From: JAHCHG01 sp965214585
Lineage (GTDB): Bacteria; Acidobacteriota; Blastocatellia; Pyrinomonadales; Pyrinomonadaceae
Length of the DNA: 64,000 bases
Direction of reading: 5' to 3'
Assembly (NCBI GenBank): GCA_965214585.1
Contig: OZ243957.1
Location: 2,976,001 to 3,040,000, forward strand
Shown: positions 16,921 through 24,072 of the stretch, piece after piece
Layout: every line of letters starts with the position of its first letter
How positions within the stretch are numbered: position 1 is the first letter of the stretch
Translations under genes and position numbers: made by a program
Notes under the pieces: generated by a model
Database searches by the model: none
What the model was told of the DNA's origin: nothing
Seen by the model: only the letters and a program-made list of their open reading frames with translations

Positions 16921-17171
16921 TGCCATTCGGTTTCGTCCCAACTGCTCAAATTATTTGCTTCGTCTGCGTCAAGCAATTTGTCGTCGCCGTTTTGCGCCAT
17001 CGCCTGAAAAGCCGTGTCCCAACCGTCTCGCGGCTCGCGTGCGGCACGAATCACGATTTGACGGTCAAAGGCTTCAATCTCGACTTCTTCCGTCAGCCGA
17101 CTTTGTTCGAGCAGAACTTTTGGAATACGAACGCCAAGCGAATTACCGATTTTTATGATTCGAGTTCTCAT
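16914..17171 (-). CDS. AbrB/MazE-type antitoxin in cassette
   Basis: An 85-residue protein beginning MRTRIIKIGNSLGVRIPKVL, the swapped-hairpin AbrB DNA-binding fold typical of MazE. Residues 50-85 form a polar tail with acidic and tryptophan residues (NNLSSWDETEWQW) expected to bind the toxin. The frame is open upstream to 17207, but the extension overlaps the AT-rich leader and adds no family sequence. It lies 73 bases after attC-like site 1. Confidence 0.88.
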   Translation of the reverse strand: MRTRIIKIGNSLGVRIPKVLLEQSRLTEEVEIEAFDRQIVIRAAREPRDGWDTAFQAMAQNGDDKLLDADEANNLSSWDETEWQW

Positions 17172-17244
17172 AGCTACATTGTAATTACGCCAAACAGATT
17201 TTGTCAAACAACATTTTCACGCAGTTTAGGAGAACAGAGAAGCA

Positions 17245-17357
17245 AGCGAACTGCTGAAATGACGTGGGGCGAAACCGCCACCAAGCCCGCTGAAGTTTAA
17301 CGGACAACGTGATAACAAAGTCGCTGTTTCGCCCTCACGTCCATTGAATTGTTAGAC
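17245..17357 (-). other. attC-like recombination site 1 (best preserved)
   Basis: On the minus strand it opens with GTCTAAC, an exact RYYYAAC R'' box, and closes with GTTCGCT as R'. The long arms ATGGACGTGAGGGCGAAAC (17326-17344) and GTTTCGCCCCACGTCAT (17259-17275) pair with one bulged G and one G-T pair. The stop codon TAA of the upstream membrane-protein gene lies inside the R'' box, as is common in integron cassettes. Length is 113 bp. Confidence 0.75.
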
Positions 17358-17771
17358 ATCGCCGTTAGTTTCAAACATTTGGCTGATAGGAGGCAAATAA
17401 ACAAGAAATAAGATGCCGCCATTTACCAAACAATAAAAATAATTTATGGCACTAACCCAACCCGTTTCTATGGATATGCCAGAAAACGGAATCATCGTCA
17501 AAGCAAATACGTGAATCGGCAAAAGAAGTTTTTTCGCCCAATTTTTGAATCGGTAAAGTCCCACGTAGATAATAATGTAACCAATAAGCAGAAAAAATCC
17601 GACTGCAAAGAGAAACCAATCATTAGTCGTCAGTTCAGTATTTTTAAGTTCTTCAAGATAGCTTTGCAACTGCTGAGGAAGATAATCAACAGTCGCAAAA
17701 TACACTACACAAGAGGCAATTCCTAATAGCCATTGGAGAAGTATTAAATTCTTAAAATTTTGCCTTGTCAT
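17352..17771 (-). CDS. Small integral membrane protein, first gene of the cassette array
   Basis: A 139-residue protein with about four hydrophobic segments (LLQWLLGIASCVVYFATV, FLFAVGFFLLIGYIIIYVGL, LLPIHVFALTMIPFSGI, FYCLVNGGILFLVYLPPI). No family is recognised. It starts 22 bases after a GTTAGAC heptamer (17793-17799) that resembles the R' end of a recombination site, and its stop lies within attC-like site 1, so it is a single-gene cassette. Most integron cassettes encode such unknown short proteins. Confidence 0.75.
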   Translation of the reverse strand: MTRQNFKNLILLQWLLGIASCVVYFATVDYLPQQLQSYLEELKNTELTTNDWFLFAVGFFLLIGYIIIYVGLYRFKNWAKKLLLPIHVFALTMIPFSGISIETGWVSAINYFYCLVNGGILFLVYLPPISQMFETNGDV

Positions 17772-17792
17772 AACGTCAGGTAAAAAAAAGAT

Positions 17793-17799
17793 GTCTAAC
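17793..17799 (-). other. R'-like core site (GTTAGAC) at the head of the cassette array
   Basis: GTTAGAC on the minus strand fits the integron core GTTRRRY and is the exact complement of the R'' box of attC-like site 1. No full palindrome like sites 1-3 extends from it, so it could be a cassette-array boundary (attI-like) or the remnant of a lost attC. Confidence 0.45.
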
Positions 17800-17840
17800 T
17801 TTGATTTAGGCTGAACATTAGCCTTTAAATACAGAATTAT

Positions 17841-17869
17841 TTTATATTCCTTTTTTAGCCGAAAGTCAA
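17841..17869 (-). promoter_or_regulatory. Promoter-like sequence driving the cassette array
   Basis: On the minus strand TTGACT (17869-17864) and TATAAA (17846-17841) are 17 bases apart, pointing into the array about 40 bases before the GTTAGAC core. Its position is comparable to a Pc promoter of an integron. Prediction by eye. Confidence 0.5.
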
Positions 17870-17965
17870 TAATTATCTAATCCTCACGACTTTTTTGTTT
17901 GATTCTTGAATCAAAAAATAATTCCGCCTAAAAATTTATGCCGAATAACTTTTTTTGCAGCAGAC

Positions 17966-18868
17966 TTAACTTTCCCCAGCCGCTTTTAATTCCTGCAATA
18001 AATCGTTTGGTGTCCAATCGTTTCCGAGAAAAACTTTTGTGATCTTGCCTTCGGGCGAGATGACGATTGTGCGAAGCGAATGGTTGAACTGCGTTTTGTC
18101 GTTTTTGTCAACTTCGTAGCGCAGACCGAAAAAATCGGCGATCTTTCTGATTTTTTCATCGTCGCCCGTGAGCAATTGCCAGACTTTGAAATCTTTCGCC
18201 GGCGAATCTTTACCCAAATAGCCGAGTCCGTATTGTTTTAATTTTTCAGGCGTATCTCTTTTCGGGTCGAAAGAAATACTTAAAAGTCTGTGGTCGCCCG
18301 CTAATTCGTCGTTTTTCGCAATTTCGTTTGCCGCGTCAGAGAAATTTTTCGACATTAAGATACAAAATTCGGGCAAAGGGCATTCCGAATAAATAAACGT
18401 GATCGCCGTTGCTTTGCCGCGAAAATCGGTGAGCGAAACTTGTTCGCCGTCTTGATTTGTCAAAGTGAAATCGGGAACTTGTTTGCCTATCGTCGCAACG
18501 TCTTCTCTGACGGGCAGAGGTTTTTGTCCGGCACGCGGCTGGGCGGAAATTTTTATGTTTTCGAGCCAGTATTCGTTGTTTTGATTGTCAACGACTAAAT
18601 CGGCGAAAATTTGCGCTCCCGGCGTTAGATCATCCCAAACCCAATCTTCACGAATCGGAAAATCCATCGTCATCTGGTCCATATAACCTTCGATTTCTTT
18701 ATGCTTGATCGAGGCTTTTTTGTTCGCGCGGTCAACCGATAAAACTTCGCCTTCGAGTTCGTAGCGTTTGGCATTTGCCGAAGTGTTCTGCGTTTCGGCT
18801 TGCTGAGTATTGCAGGCGGAAAAAAGCAGAATTGAAAATAATAACAGGATAAAAATTTGTAACTTCAT
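17966..18868 (-). CDS. Lipoprotein with CusF-like and SCO1/SenC domains
   Basis: A signal peptide with lipobox (LLLFSILLFSACN) predicts a membrane-anchored periplasmic protein. Residues 35-110 (YELEGEVLSVDRANKKASIK, GYMDQMTMDFPI) resemble the copper-binding CusF-like domain, including the MTM-F-P strand. Residues 125-300 form a thioredoxin-like SCO domain with VPDFTLTNQDGEQVSL, YSECPLPEFC and the downstream His in FNHSLRTIV. SCO proteins deliver copper to cytochrome oxidase or act as thiol reductases. The cysteine pair here is spaced C-x5-C instead of C-x3-C, a variant known for such fusions. No oxidase genes are nearby. Confidence 0.87.
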   Translation of the reverse strand: MKLQIFILLLFSILLFSACNTQQAETQNTSANAKRYELEGEVLSVDRANKKASIKHKEIEGYMDQMTMDFPIREDWVWDDLTPGAQIFADLVVDNQNNEYWLENIKISAQPRAGQKPLPVREDVATIGKQVPDFTLTNQDGEQVSLTDFRGKATAITFIYSECPLPEFCILMSKNFSDAANEIAKNDELAGDHRLLSISFDPKRDTPEKLKQYGLGYLGKDSPAKDFKVWQLLTGDDEKIRKIADFFGLRYEVDKNDKTQFNHSLRTIVISPEGKITKVFLGNDWTPNDLLQELKAAGES

Positions 18869-18872
18869 ATTT

Positions 18873-19190
18873 TAATCGTAAATAGTTAATCGTAAATCGT
18901 AAATAGAAAATCGTAAATGAGAACAGTTTATCGAATAATCAATTGAAAGTTCAATGAACAATGAATAATCAGTAGATCACGAAAACAAAAAGGTTAAGCG
19001 ACATAGGCGGAAACAAGGGCAGTTATGAAGGGTGCTGATCGAACGGAAGAATATTGAGTTTCAAAAAGTCTGTTGAAAATGCCGTTTTATAGATAAACTT
19101 CTCGACTCATAAACAGCACCCTCCATTACTGTCGGGTTTCTGCCTGTGAATTTCGTGAACTACTGACAATGAACTATTTACGATTCACAT
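18873..19190. repeat. Nested palindrome between SCO-like gene and slt
   Basis: The outer left arm consists of repeated CGTAAAT words (18880-18920), mirrored by ATTTACGATTCAC at the right (19175-19190). The next layer is CAATGAATAATCAGTAGATCACGAAA / TTTCGTGAACTACTGACAATG. The innermost layer is GGCAGTTATGAAGGGTGCTG / CAGCACCCTCCATTACTG. The right arm supplies the last codons of slt (NVNRK and stop). No gene fits in this 305-bp gap. Confidence 0.75.
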
Positions 19191-21642
19191 TCTCATCATA
19201 GATCATTTGATAAACGCGGTAATTCTGCATCACTTTAAAGACATAATCTTTCGATTGCGAATAGAGAATTTCGGAAACATATCTGTCCGCATCGCTTGAT
19301 TCGGAACGCGCCAGCCAACGCTGCATATTGTCTTCTCCGGCGTTATAACTTGCGGCGACGGCTGGCGGCTGATTCGGGAAAATTGTAAAAAGATTTGCCA
19401 GATACTGCGAGCCGAAAAGGATCGCCGTCGGCGGATTATAAAGTTCGTTTTGCTTGAAATTTTCCCTGCCGAGTTCGGCGGCGATCTGGTTTGATGTCTG
19501 CCGTATGAACTGCATCAAACCGCGAGCCGCCGAAATTGATTTTACCTCCGCTTGAAAACGCGATTCCTGCCGCATAATCGAAAGCACGAAGCGCGGATCA
19601 ACATTTCTCGGCGAGGCGAATTTGACAAGCGAATCGGCAAACGGCGCGGGATAAAGCAGTTCGATCTGCGCTTGCGGAATCAGTTCGATCTGATAATCGG
19701 CGGGCATATTTCGCCAAAACGGTTCGATAAAAGCGACGGCGCGATTCGCCATATCGCCGCGTTCGTAAAAAACGGCTAAAGTGAAATTTTGATCTTCGGA
19801 CTTTGGACTTTGGACTTTGGGCTTTAGGCTGATCTCCAACTCCGGCGTTCCTTCGTCGTAAAGCCCTAAAAATAAAAGTTCATCGGCTAGATTTTTGTGA
19901 TGATCGCCGGAATAAACACGCTCCTTTTCTACAATTTCCTTTCGTCCGAATTCGAGCAGTTTGAATTTCGGAACTTTTTGATAAGCGGGAATCAAATCGT
20001 AAGTTTTCTGCAAAATGTCGAGCAGATTTTCTTTTTCCGCCGAGATCGTATTATTTTCATCTTCCGCATCGCTCAATAAACGCAGGGCTTTTTGCGCCGC
20101 TTGCCGGATAGAATCGGCGTTTTCCTTTGTGATTATTTGTTTTGCGGAATTGACTGCCCGTTTGTATTTTTGATTGACGATTTGTTTCGCTTTTTCGTTT
20201 GCGGCAAGTGCGCGAAGCCTTTCGGCTGCACGCCAGCCGTAATATTCGCGCCGCCCGTCGGGAATCGAGAGATAAATGTCAATCGCTTCCTCGAAACGTC
20301 CGAGATTTTCGAGAACGAAGCCTCTTAAAAATGCGATCTCTTCTTTGCCCGCGCCGCCCGAAATGCGCGTTCCGCCCGCGCTGGAAAAATTCTGCAAACG
20401 GTTCAGATCGTCCAGAGCCTTTTGCCAATCGGTCTGCGAAATGTGAATTCTGGCTTGGGCGAAAAGCGCAGATGCTTCGGGCAGTTCGCCGCGAAAAGCC
20501 GTTTGCGTTTTTTCCGTCCAGACGAGCGCGGCTGTGTCTTCGCCCTGATCGCGTTTGACATCAACGATATTCAAATAAGCCAGTTCCAAATTGCTCGAAT
20601 CCGGGTAAATTTCGATCAATTTTTGATAACGCGAAATCGCTTCGTTCGCTTTGTTCAAACGCGCGTAAGCCGATGCCGCTTGGCTCAGAGCGTTTTCGGC
20701 AATCGGATTTTCGGGAAATTCCGTATAAACGCGCTCGAACCAATCAGCCGCTTTGCTGAAATTCCGCTCGCGCACAAAGCCGCGCCCGATCTGATACATC
20801 GCAACCGGCGCGACGGAACTTTTCGGAAATTTTTCGACGATCGTTTGATAATGCAGACGCGCCGCCGGAAAATCCCAATTGAATTGATAAATCTCGCCGC
20901 GTTTGAAATGCCCGCTTTCGGAAAGTTCCGCCGGATTTTCAATTGATCGGTCAAGTTCGTCAAGCCCGCGCACGCCTGCCAAAGCGAAATCATCCGGCTG
21001 CGAAGGATTCGGCAAATCGTCGATCAATTTTTGAAAAATCTCACGCGCCTTCGCGTAATTTTTCGTTTCCAAATAAGCCAAACTCAAAAAAAATAAATTC
21101 TCGCGCTCCAAATTAATATTTTGATCTTTGGACTTTGGACTTCGGGCTTCGGGTTTCGGACTTCCGTTTTTCTCCAGCAAATTGATCGCCGTTTCGTAAT
21201 TTTTGCTTTCAAAAAAACTTCGCGCGATACGCAGATCGGCGGCTTCATAAATCAAACTTTCGGGCGCGAGGGCGATGATTTGCTGTAAATAAATTCTCTC
21301 CAGCATTAAATTTCCGCTTGAACGCGCGATGTTTGCTAAGTGCCAGAGCGCGTATTCTTTTAAGATCGAATCGCGGTCTGCAACCGTCTGATAATTTGCC
21401 ATCGCCGCCGCAAAATCGCCTTGTTTTTCCGCGATTCGCGCTTGGAGATAATCGAAATTATTAAGAGCGAAAACTTTTTCGTCCGTTTTCTTTAAGTTTT
21501 CCAGTAAATTTGCGGCGGTTCGATAATCTCTTTTCGCAGCAAAATCGAGAATCTTTTCGTGCGTTTCGCTGAAACTTTGCGCTAATGCGGAACAGGCAAA
21601 AATCATACAGATCGAAAATAATAAAAGTTTTGAATGTGGCAT
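19174..21642 (-). CDS. slt: Soluble lytic transglycosylase with TPR-like superhelix
   Basis: An 822-residue periplasmic peptidoglycan lyase. The ATG at 21642 (MPHSKLLLFSICMIFACSAL, a signal peptide) is chosen because the longer open frame overlaps folD on the other strand. A long helical-repeat region follows, then FYGW-type text (REYYGWRAAERL) and the catalytic domain SIMRQESRFQAEVKSISAAR with GLMQFI, AASYNAGEDNMQRW and DRYVSEILYSQSKDYVFKV. Two short low-complexity insertions, SPKPEARSPKSKDQN and KPKVQSPKSEDQN, are encoded by GGACTTTGG-type word repeats (about 21120-21165 and 19797-19830). The last codons come from an intergenic palindrome arm. Confidence 0.92.
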   Translation of the reverse strand: MPHSKLLLFSICMIFACSALAQSFSETHEKILDFAAKRDYRTAANLLENLKKTDEKVFALNNFDYLQARIAEKQGDFAAAMANYQTVADRDSILKEYALWHLANIARSSGNLMLERIYLQQIIALAPESLIYEAADLRIARSFFESKNYETAINLLEKNGSPKPEARSPKSKDQNINLERENLFFLSLAYLETKNYAKAREIFQKLIDDLPNPSQPDDFALAGVRGLDELDRSIENPAELSESGHFKRGEIYQFNWDFPAARLHYQTIVEKFPKSSVAPVAMYQIGRGFVRERNFSKAADWFERVYTEFPENPIAENALSQAASAYARLNKANEAISRYQKLIEIYPDSSNLELAYLNIVDVKRDQGEDTAALVWTEKTQTAFRGELPEASALFAQARIHISQTDWQKALDDLNRLQNFSSAGGTRISGGAGKEEIAFLRGFVLENLGRFEEAIDIYLSIPDGRREYYGWRAAERLRALAANEKAKQIVNQKYKRAVNSAKQIITKENADSIRQAAQKALRLLSDAEDENNTISAEKENLLDILQKTYDLIPAYQKVPKFKLLEFGRKEIVEKERVYSGDHHKNLADELLFLGLYDEGTPELEISLKPKVQSPKSEDQNFTLAVFYERGDMANRAVAFIEPFWRNMPADYQIELIPQAQIELLYPAPFADSLVKFASPRNVDPRFVLSIMRQESRFQAEVKSISAARGLMQFIRQTSNQIAAELGRENFKQNELYNPPTAILFGSQYLANLFTIFPNQPPAVAASYNAGEDNMQRWLARSESSDADRYVSEILYSQSKDYVFKVMQNYRVYQMIYDENVNRK
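19797..19830. repeat. GGACTTTGG word repeat inside slt (copy 1)
   Basis: Three tandem GGACTTTGG-like words on the plus strand, preceded by TTTTGATCTTC. They are read in frame on the minus strand as KPKVQSPKSEDQN. The word is the same as in the intergenic palindromes at 23945-24062 and 35939-36064. Confidence 0.8.
21120..21165. repeat. GGACTTTGG word repeat inside slt (copy 2)
   Basis: A second array, TTTTGATCTTT followed by GGACTTTGGACTTCGGGCTT and similar words, translated in the same frame and orientation as copy 1 to SPKPEARSPKSKDQN. Confidence 0.8.
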
Positions 21643-21688
21643 AAAACCGTTAAATCGTTGTAAGCTAAAAGGGAAATCACAAAAAGTT

Positions 21689-22648
21689 ATGATAGCAGAA
21701 ACAATGAAAAAAAGTGCGGAAATTTTAAGCGGAAAACATTTTGCCGAAGAAATAAAAAGGGAAGTCGCCGAAGAAGTTGCGAAATTAAAAAGCGAATTCG
21801 GAATTGTTCCCGCGCTGACGGTTGTGCGCGTCGGCGACGACAAAGCGAGCGAAGTTTACGTCGGAAAAAAGGTCGAAACTTCAAAAGAACTCGGAATAAT
21901 TTCCGAGCAGAAACACCTTTCGGCGGAAACGACGCAAAAGGAACTGCTCGAAATTATCGAGCAGTTAAACGACGACGAAAATATTGACGGAATTTTAGTT
22001 CAGCTTCCTTTGCCCGAACAAATTGACGAAGATTCGGTTCTGGAAAAGATCAAGCCCGAAAAGGACGTTGACGGTTTTCACGCAATAAACGTCGGGCGTT
22101 TGTCGCAAAACCGCGACGCGCTCGTGCCTTGCACGCCCGCCGGAGTCATCGAAATTTTAAAACGCGCCGACATCGAAATCGAAGGAAAACACGCGGTCAT
22201 CGTCGGCAGAAGCAACATCGTCGGCAAACCGATGGCGATGCTTCTTTTGCGCGAAAACGCGACGGTGACGATCTGCCATTCGCGCACGAAAAATCTGCCC
22301 GAAATCACAAAACAAGCCGATATTTTAGTTGCCGCCATCGGACGCGCCGGATTTATCGGCGGCGAACACATCAAGGAAGGCGCGACGGTAATTGACGTTG
22401 GAATCAACAATTTTTCCGACGCGCAAAATGCGTCGGAAATGTTCGGCGCGGACGAACTCGAAAAACGCCTGCGAACAATCGAAAAACGCGGCTCAACTTT
22501 GGTCGGCGACGTAAATCCGAAAGAAGCAAAGCAAAAAGCCGGAAAATTCACGCCCGTTCCCGGCGGAGTCGGACTTTTGACCGTTGCAATGCTGATGAAA
22601 AACACGGTTGAAGCGGCGAAGCGGAGAAAAGTGAGAAATGAGAATTGA
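21689..22648 (+). CDS. folD: FolD bifunctional methylenetetrahydrofolate dehydrogenase/cyclohydrolase
   Basis: Interconverts methylene-, methenyl- and formyl-tetrahydrofolate with NADP, feeding purines and initiator tRNA formylation. Diagnostic segments are VRVGDDKASEVYVGKKVETS (Tyr and Lys of the active site), GILVQLPLPEQID, KPEKDVDGFHAINVGRL, the Rossmann motif VIVGRSNIVGKPMAMLLL, and the C-terminal VNPKEAKQKAGKFTPVPGGV. An ATG at 21689 or 21704 could serve; both are upstream of the conserved core. The length of 319 is slightly above average because of an insertion after FSDAQN and a tail (KRRKVRNEN) formed by the GAGAAATGAGA-type repeat that follows. It is divergent from slt with only 46 bases between starts. 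Confidence 0.95.
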   Translation: MIAETMKKSAEILSGKHFAEEIKREVAEEVAKLKSEFGIVPALTVVRVGDDKASEVYVGKKVETSKELGIISEQKHLSAETTQKELLEIIEQLNDDENIDGILVQLPLPEQIDEDSVLEKIKPEKDVDGFHAINVGRLSQNRDALVPCTPAGVIEILKRADIEIEGKHAVIVGRSNIVGKPMAMLLLRENATVTICHSRTKNLPEITKQADILVAAIGRAGFIGGEHIKEGATVIDVGINNFSDAQNASEMFGADELEKRLRTIEKRGSTLVGDVNPKEAKQKAGKFTPVPGGVGLLTVAMLMKNTVEAAKRRKVRNEN

Positions 22649-22668
22649 GAGGTGAGAAGTAAAAGATC
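22626..22668. repeat. GAGAAATGAGA word repeat at the end of folD
   Basis: The tandem words GTGAGAAATGAGAATTGAGA and GGTGAGAAGTAAAAG straddle the folD stop codon and provide its final residues. A full palindromic version lies at 35222-35305. Confidence 0.6.
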
Positions 22669-22684
22669 AAAAATTAAATTAAAT

Positions 22685-22993
22685 ATGAATTTTAAAGATT
22701 ATCAGGAAAAAGCCAGAGAAACGGCACTTTATCCGAATCGGTTCGAGAATTTGGAATATCCGACGCTCGGACTCGCGGGCGAAGCGGGCGAAGTGGCGAA
22801 TATCGTCAAGAAAATACAGCGCGATTTTCACGGCGAGATTACGGACGAAATTCGCCAAAAATTAAAAGACGAACTTGGCGATGTGCTGTGGTATATTTCC
22901 GCCTGCGCCGATGAACTCGGCTTGAAACTCGAAGAAATTGCCGAATTTAATGTTGAGAAATTGGCAAAAAGGCATAATTCTACTGCAAAATAA
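22685..22993 (+). CDS. MazG-like nucleoside triphosphate pyrophosphohydrolase
   Basis: A 102-residue all-helical protein starting at the ATG at 22685 (MNFKDYQEKARETALYPNRF). It contains the MazG-type metal motif GLAGEAGEVANIVKKIQRD (E-x2-E) and a second acidic helix, LKDELGDVLWYISACADELG (E-x2-D). Such single-domain MazG-like proteins hydrolyse nucleotides to monophosphates and remove aberrant or alarmone nucleotides. It lies 36 bases downstream of folD in the same direction and converges with the AstE-like gene. Confidence 0.88.
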   Translation: MNFKDYQEKARETALYPNRFENLEYPTLGLAGEAGEVANIVKKIQRDFHGEITDEIRQKLKDELGDVLWYISACADELGLKLEEIAEFNVEKLAKRHNSTAK

Positions 22994-22995
22994 AA

Positions 22996-23937
22996 CTACT
23001 CTTGCCCGATATGAAAAAGCGCGTCGCCGAGATGGACGACGGCGGCGAGATTGACGCAGAAGATGTAGCCGGAAACGTCGGATTTTACTTGTCTGTGAAA
23101 CTGCGCGAAAGGTCCGTTGATGTAGCCGAGCAATTGACCTTTTTTGACGTATTGTCCGTTTTTTGCGATTGGCTCGAACATTCCCGAATAGGCGGCGCGA
23201 AGCCAACTGCTTTTTTTCAAAATAACCGAATCGCTTGCGTCGAAATGTTCTTCTTTTTTTGCTCTGATCTTCAAGTGATCCATCACATTTAAGATTCCGT
23301 CCACGCCGTAATTGACGACGTTTTCATCAATTAATTTGGATTTTCCGCCTTCAAATAAAATCACGGGAACGCCTTTTTCGGTCAAAGCCGAGCGCAGAGT
23401 TTTTTCCAGAGTTTTTTCCTGTAAAAGCGTGAACGGCGCGTTGAATGCTTTGGCGAGTTCGAGGTTTCCGCTTTTCGTATGATCGCAGCGGATTTGCGGA
23501 TGATTAAAACGATACGCGCCGCCGGAGTGCATATCGAGGGCAAAATCGGCGTGCGGAATAATTTTTTCGGTAATCAAATAAGCCGTCTGACTTGCCAGCG
23601 AACCGCCGATGCTGCCGGGAAAACTGCGGTTCAAATCGCGCCCGTCGGCAAATTTTCTCTGCATACTGACGAAGGAAAAAACATTGACGACGGGAATCGA
23701 GATAACTGTGCCGCGTTCCGGTTTTGAGAAGCCTTTGAAAACGAGTCGGCGGACGATTTCGATGCCGTTCATCTCGTCGCCGTGAATTCCGCCCGTAATC
23801 AAAAGCGTCGGTCCCGGCTCGCTTGCTCGCTCGACGATCACGGGAATCTCGATCTTCGTTCTCGTATAAAGCGACGCGACGAAAAGGCGCAGTTGATTGC
23901 GTTCGCCGATCTTTATTTTTTGTCCGAGAATTTTCAT
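22996..23937 (-). CDS. Succinylglutamate desuccinylase/aspartoacylase-family metallopeptidase (M14-like)
   Basis: A zinc carboxypeptidase-fold enzyme. Metal ligands are visible in GGIHGDEMNGIEIVRR (H-x2-E) and in FALDMHSGGAYRFNHPQIRC (third His). The DLNRSFPGSIGG Arg/Asn substrate motif is also present. The C-terminal part (ASDSVILKKSSWLRAAYSGM, GYINGPFAQFHRQV) is a beta-rich domain as in AstE-like proteins. It is the last gene of a minus-strand set with rimK and the RimB-like gene. Such M14-like enzymes beside RimK and the DUF785 protease are thought to handle glutamate-tag peptides on proteins, which fits here by context only. Confidence 0.88.
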   Translation of the reverse strand: MKILGQKIKIGERNQLRLFVASLYTRTKIEIPVIVERASEPGPTLLITGGIHGDEMNGIEIVRRLVFKGFSKPERGTVISIPVVNVFSFVSMQRKFADGRDLNRSFPGSIGGSLASQTAYLITEKIIPHADFALDMHSGGAYRFNHPQIRCDHTKSGNLELAKAFNAPFTLLQEKTLEKTLRSALTEKGVPVILFEGGKSKLIDENVVNYGVDGILNVMDHLKIRAKKEEHFDASDSVILKKSSWLRAAYSGMFEPIAKNGQYVKKGQLLGYINGPFAQFHRQVKSDVSGYIFCVNLAAVVHLGDALFHIGQE

Positions 23938-23944
23938 TAAATTA

Positions 23945-24062
23945 GGACTTTGGACTTTGGTTTTAGGTCTTTGGCTTTTGATTTTTAATTTTTCAGTATT
24001 TTTTAACTAAAAAGCAGTTGTCGAGAAGATTTGCAAAGACCAAAAACCAAAAACCAAAGTCC
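23945..24062. repeat. GGACTTTGG word palindrome between rimK and the AstE-like gene
   Basis: The left arm GGACTTTGGACTTTGGTTTT and following TAGGTCTTTGG words are mirrored by CAAAGACCAAAAACCAAAAA and CCAAAGTCC at the right, around a 50-base spacer. Same word as the in-frame insertions in slt. Confidence 0.85.
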
Positions 24063-24072
24063 AACTCATAAA

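Noticed and set aside
15740..17357. CRISPR array
   Set aside because: The three repeats are far apart, palindromic over 100 bp and separated by genes, not by short unique spacers. No cas gene is present.
21643..21843. N-terminal 67-residue extension of slt
   Set aside because: It overlaps the folD start on the opposite strand and places the signal peptide in the middle. The ATG at 21642 gives a normal exported protein.
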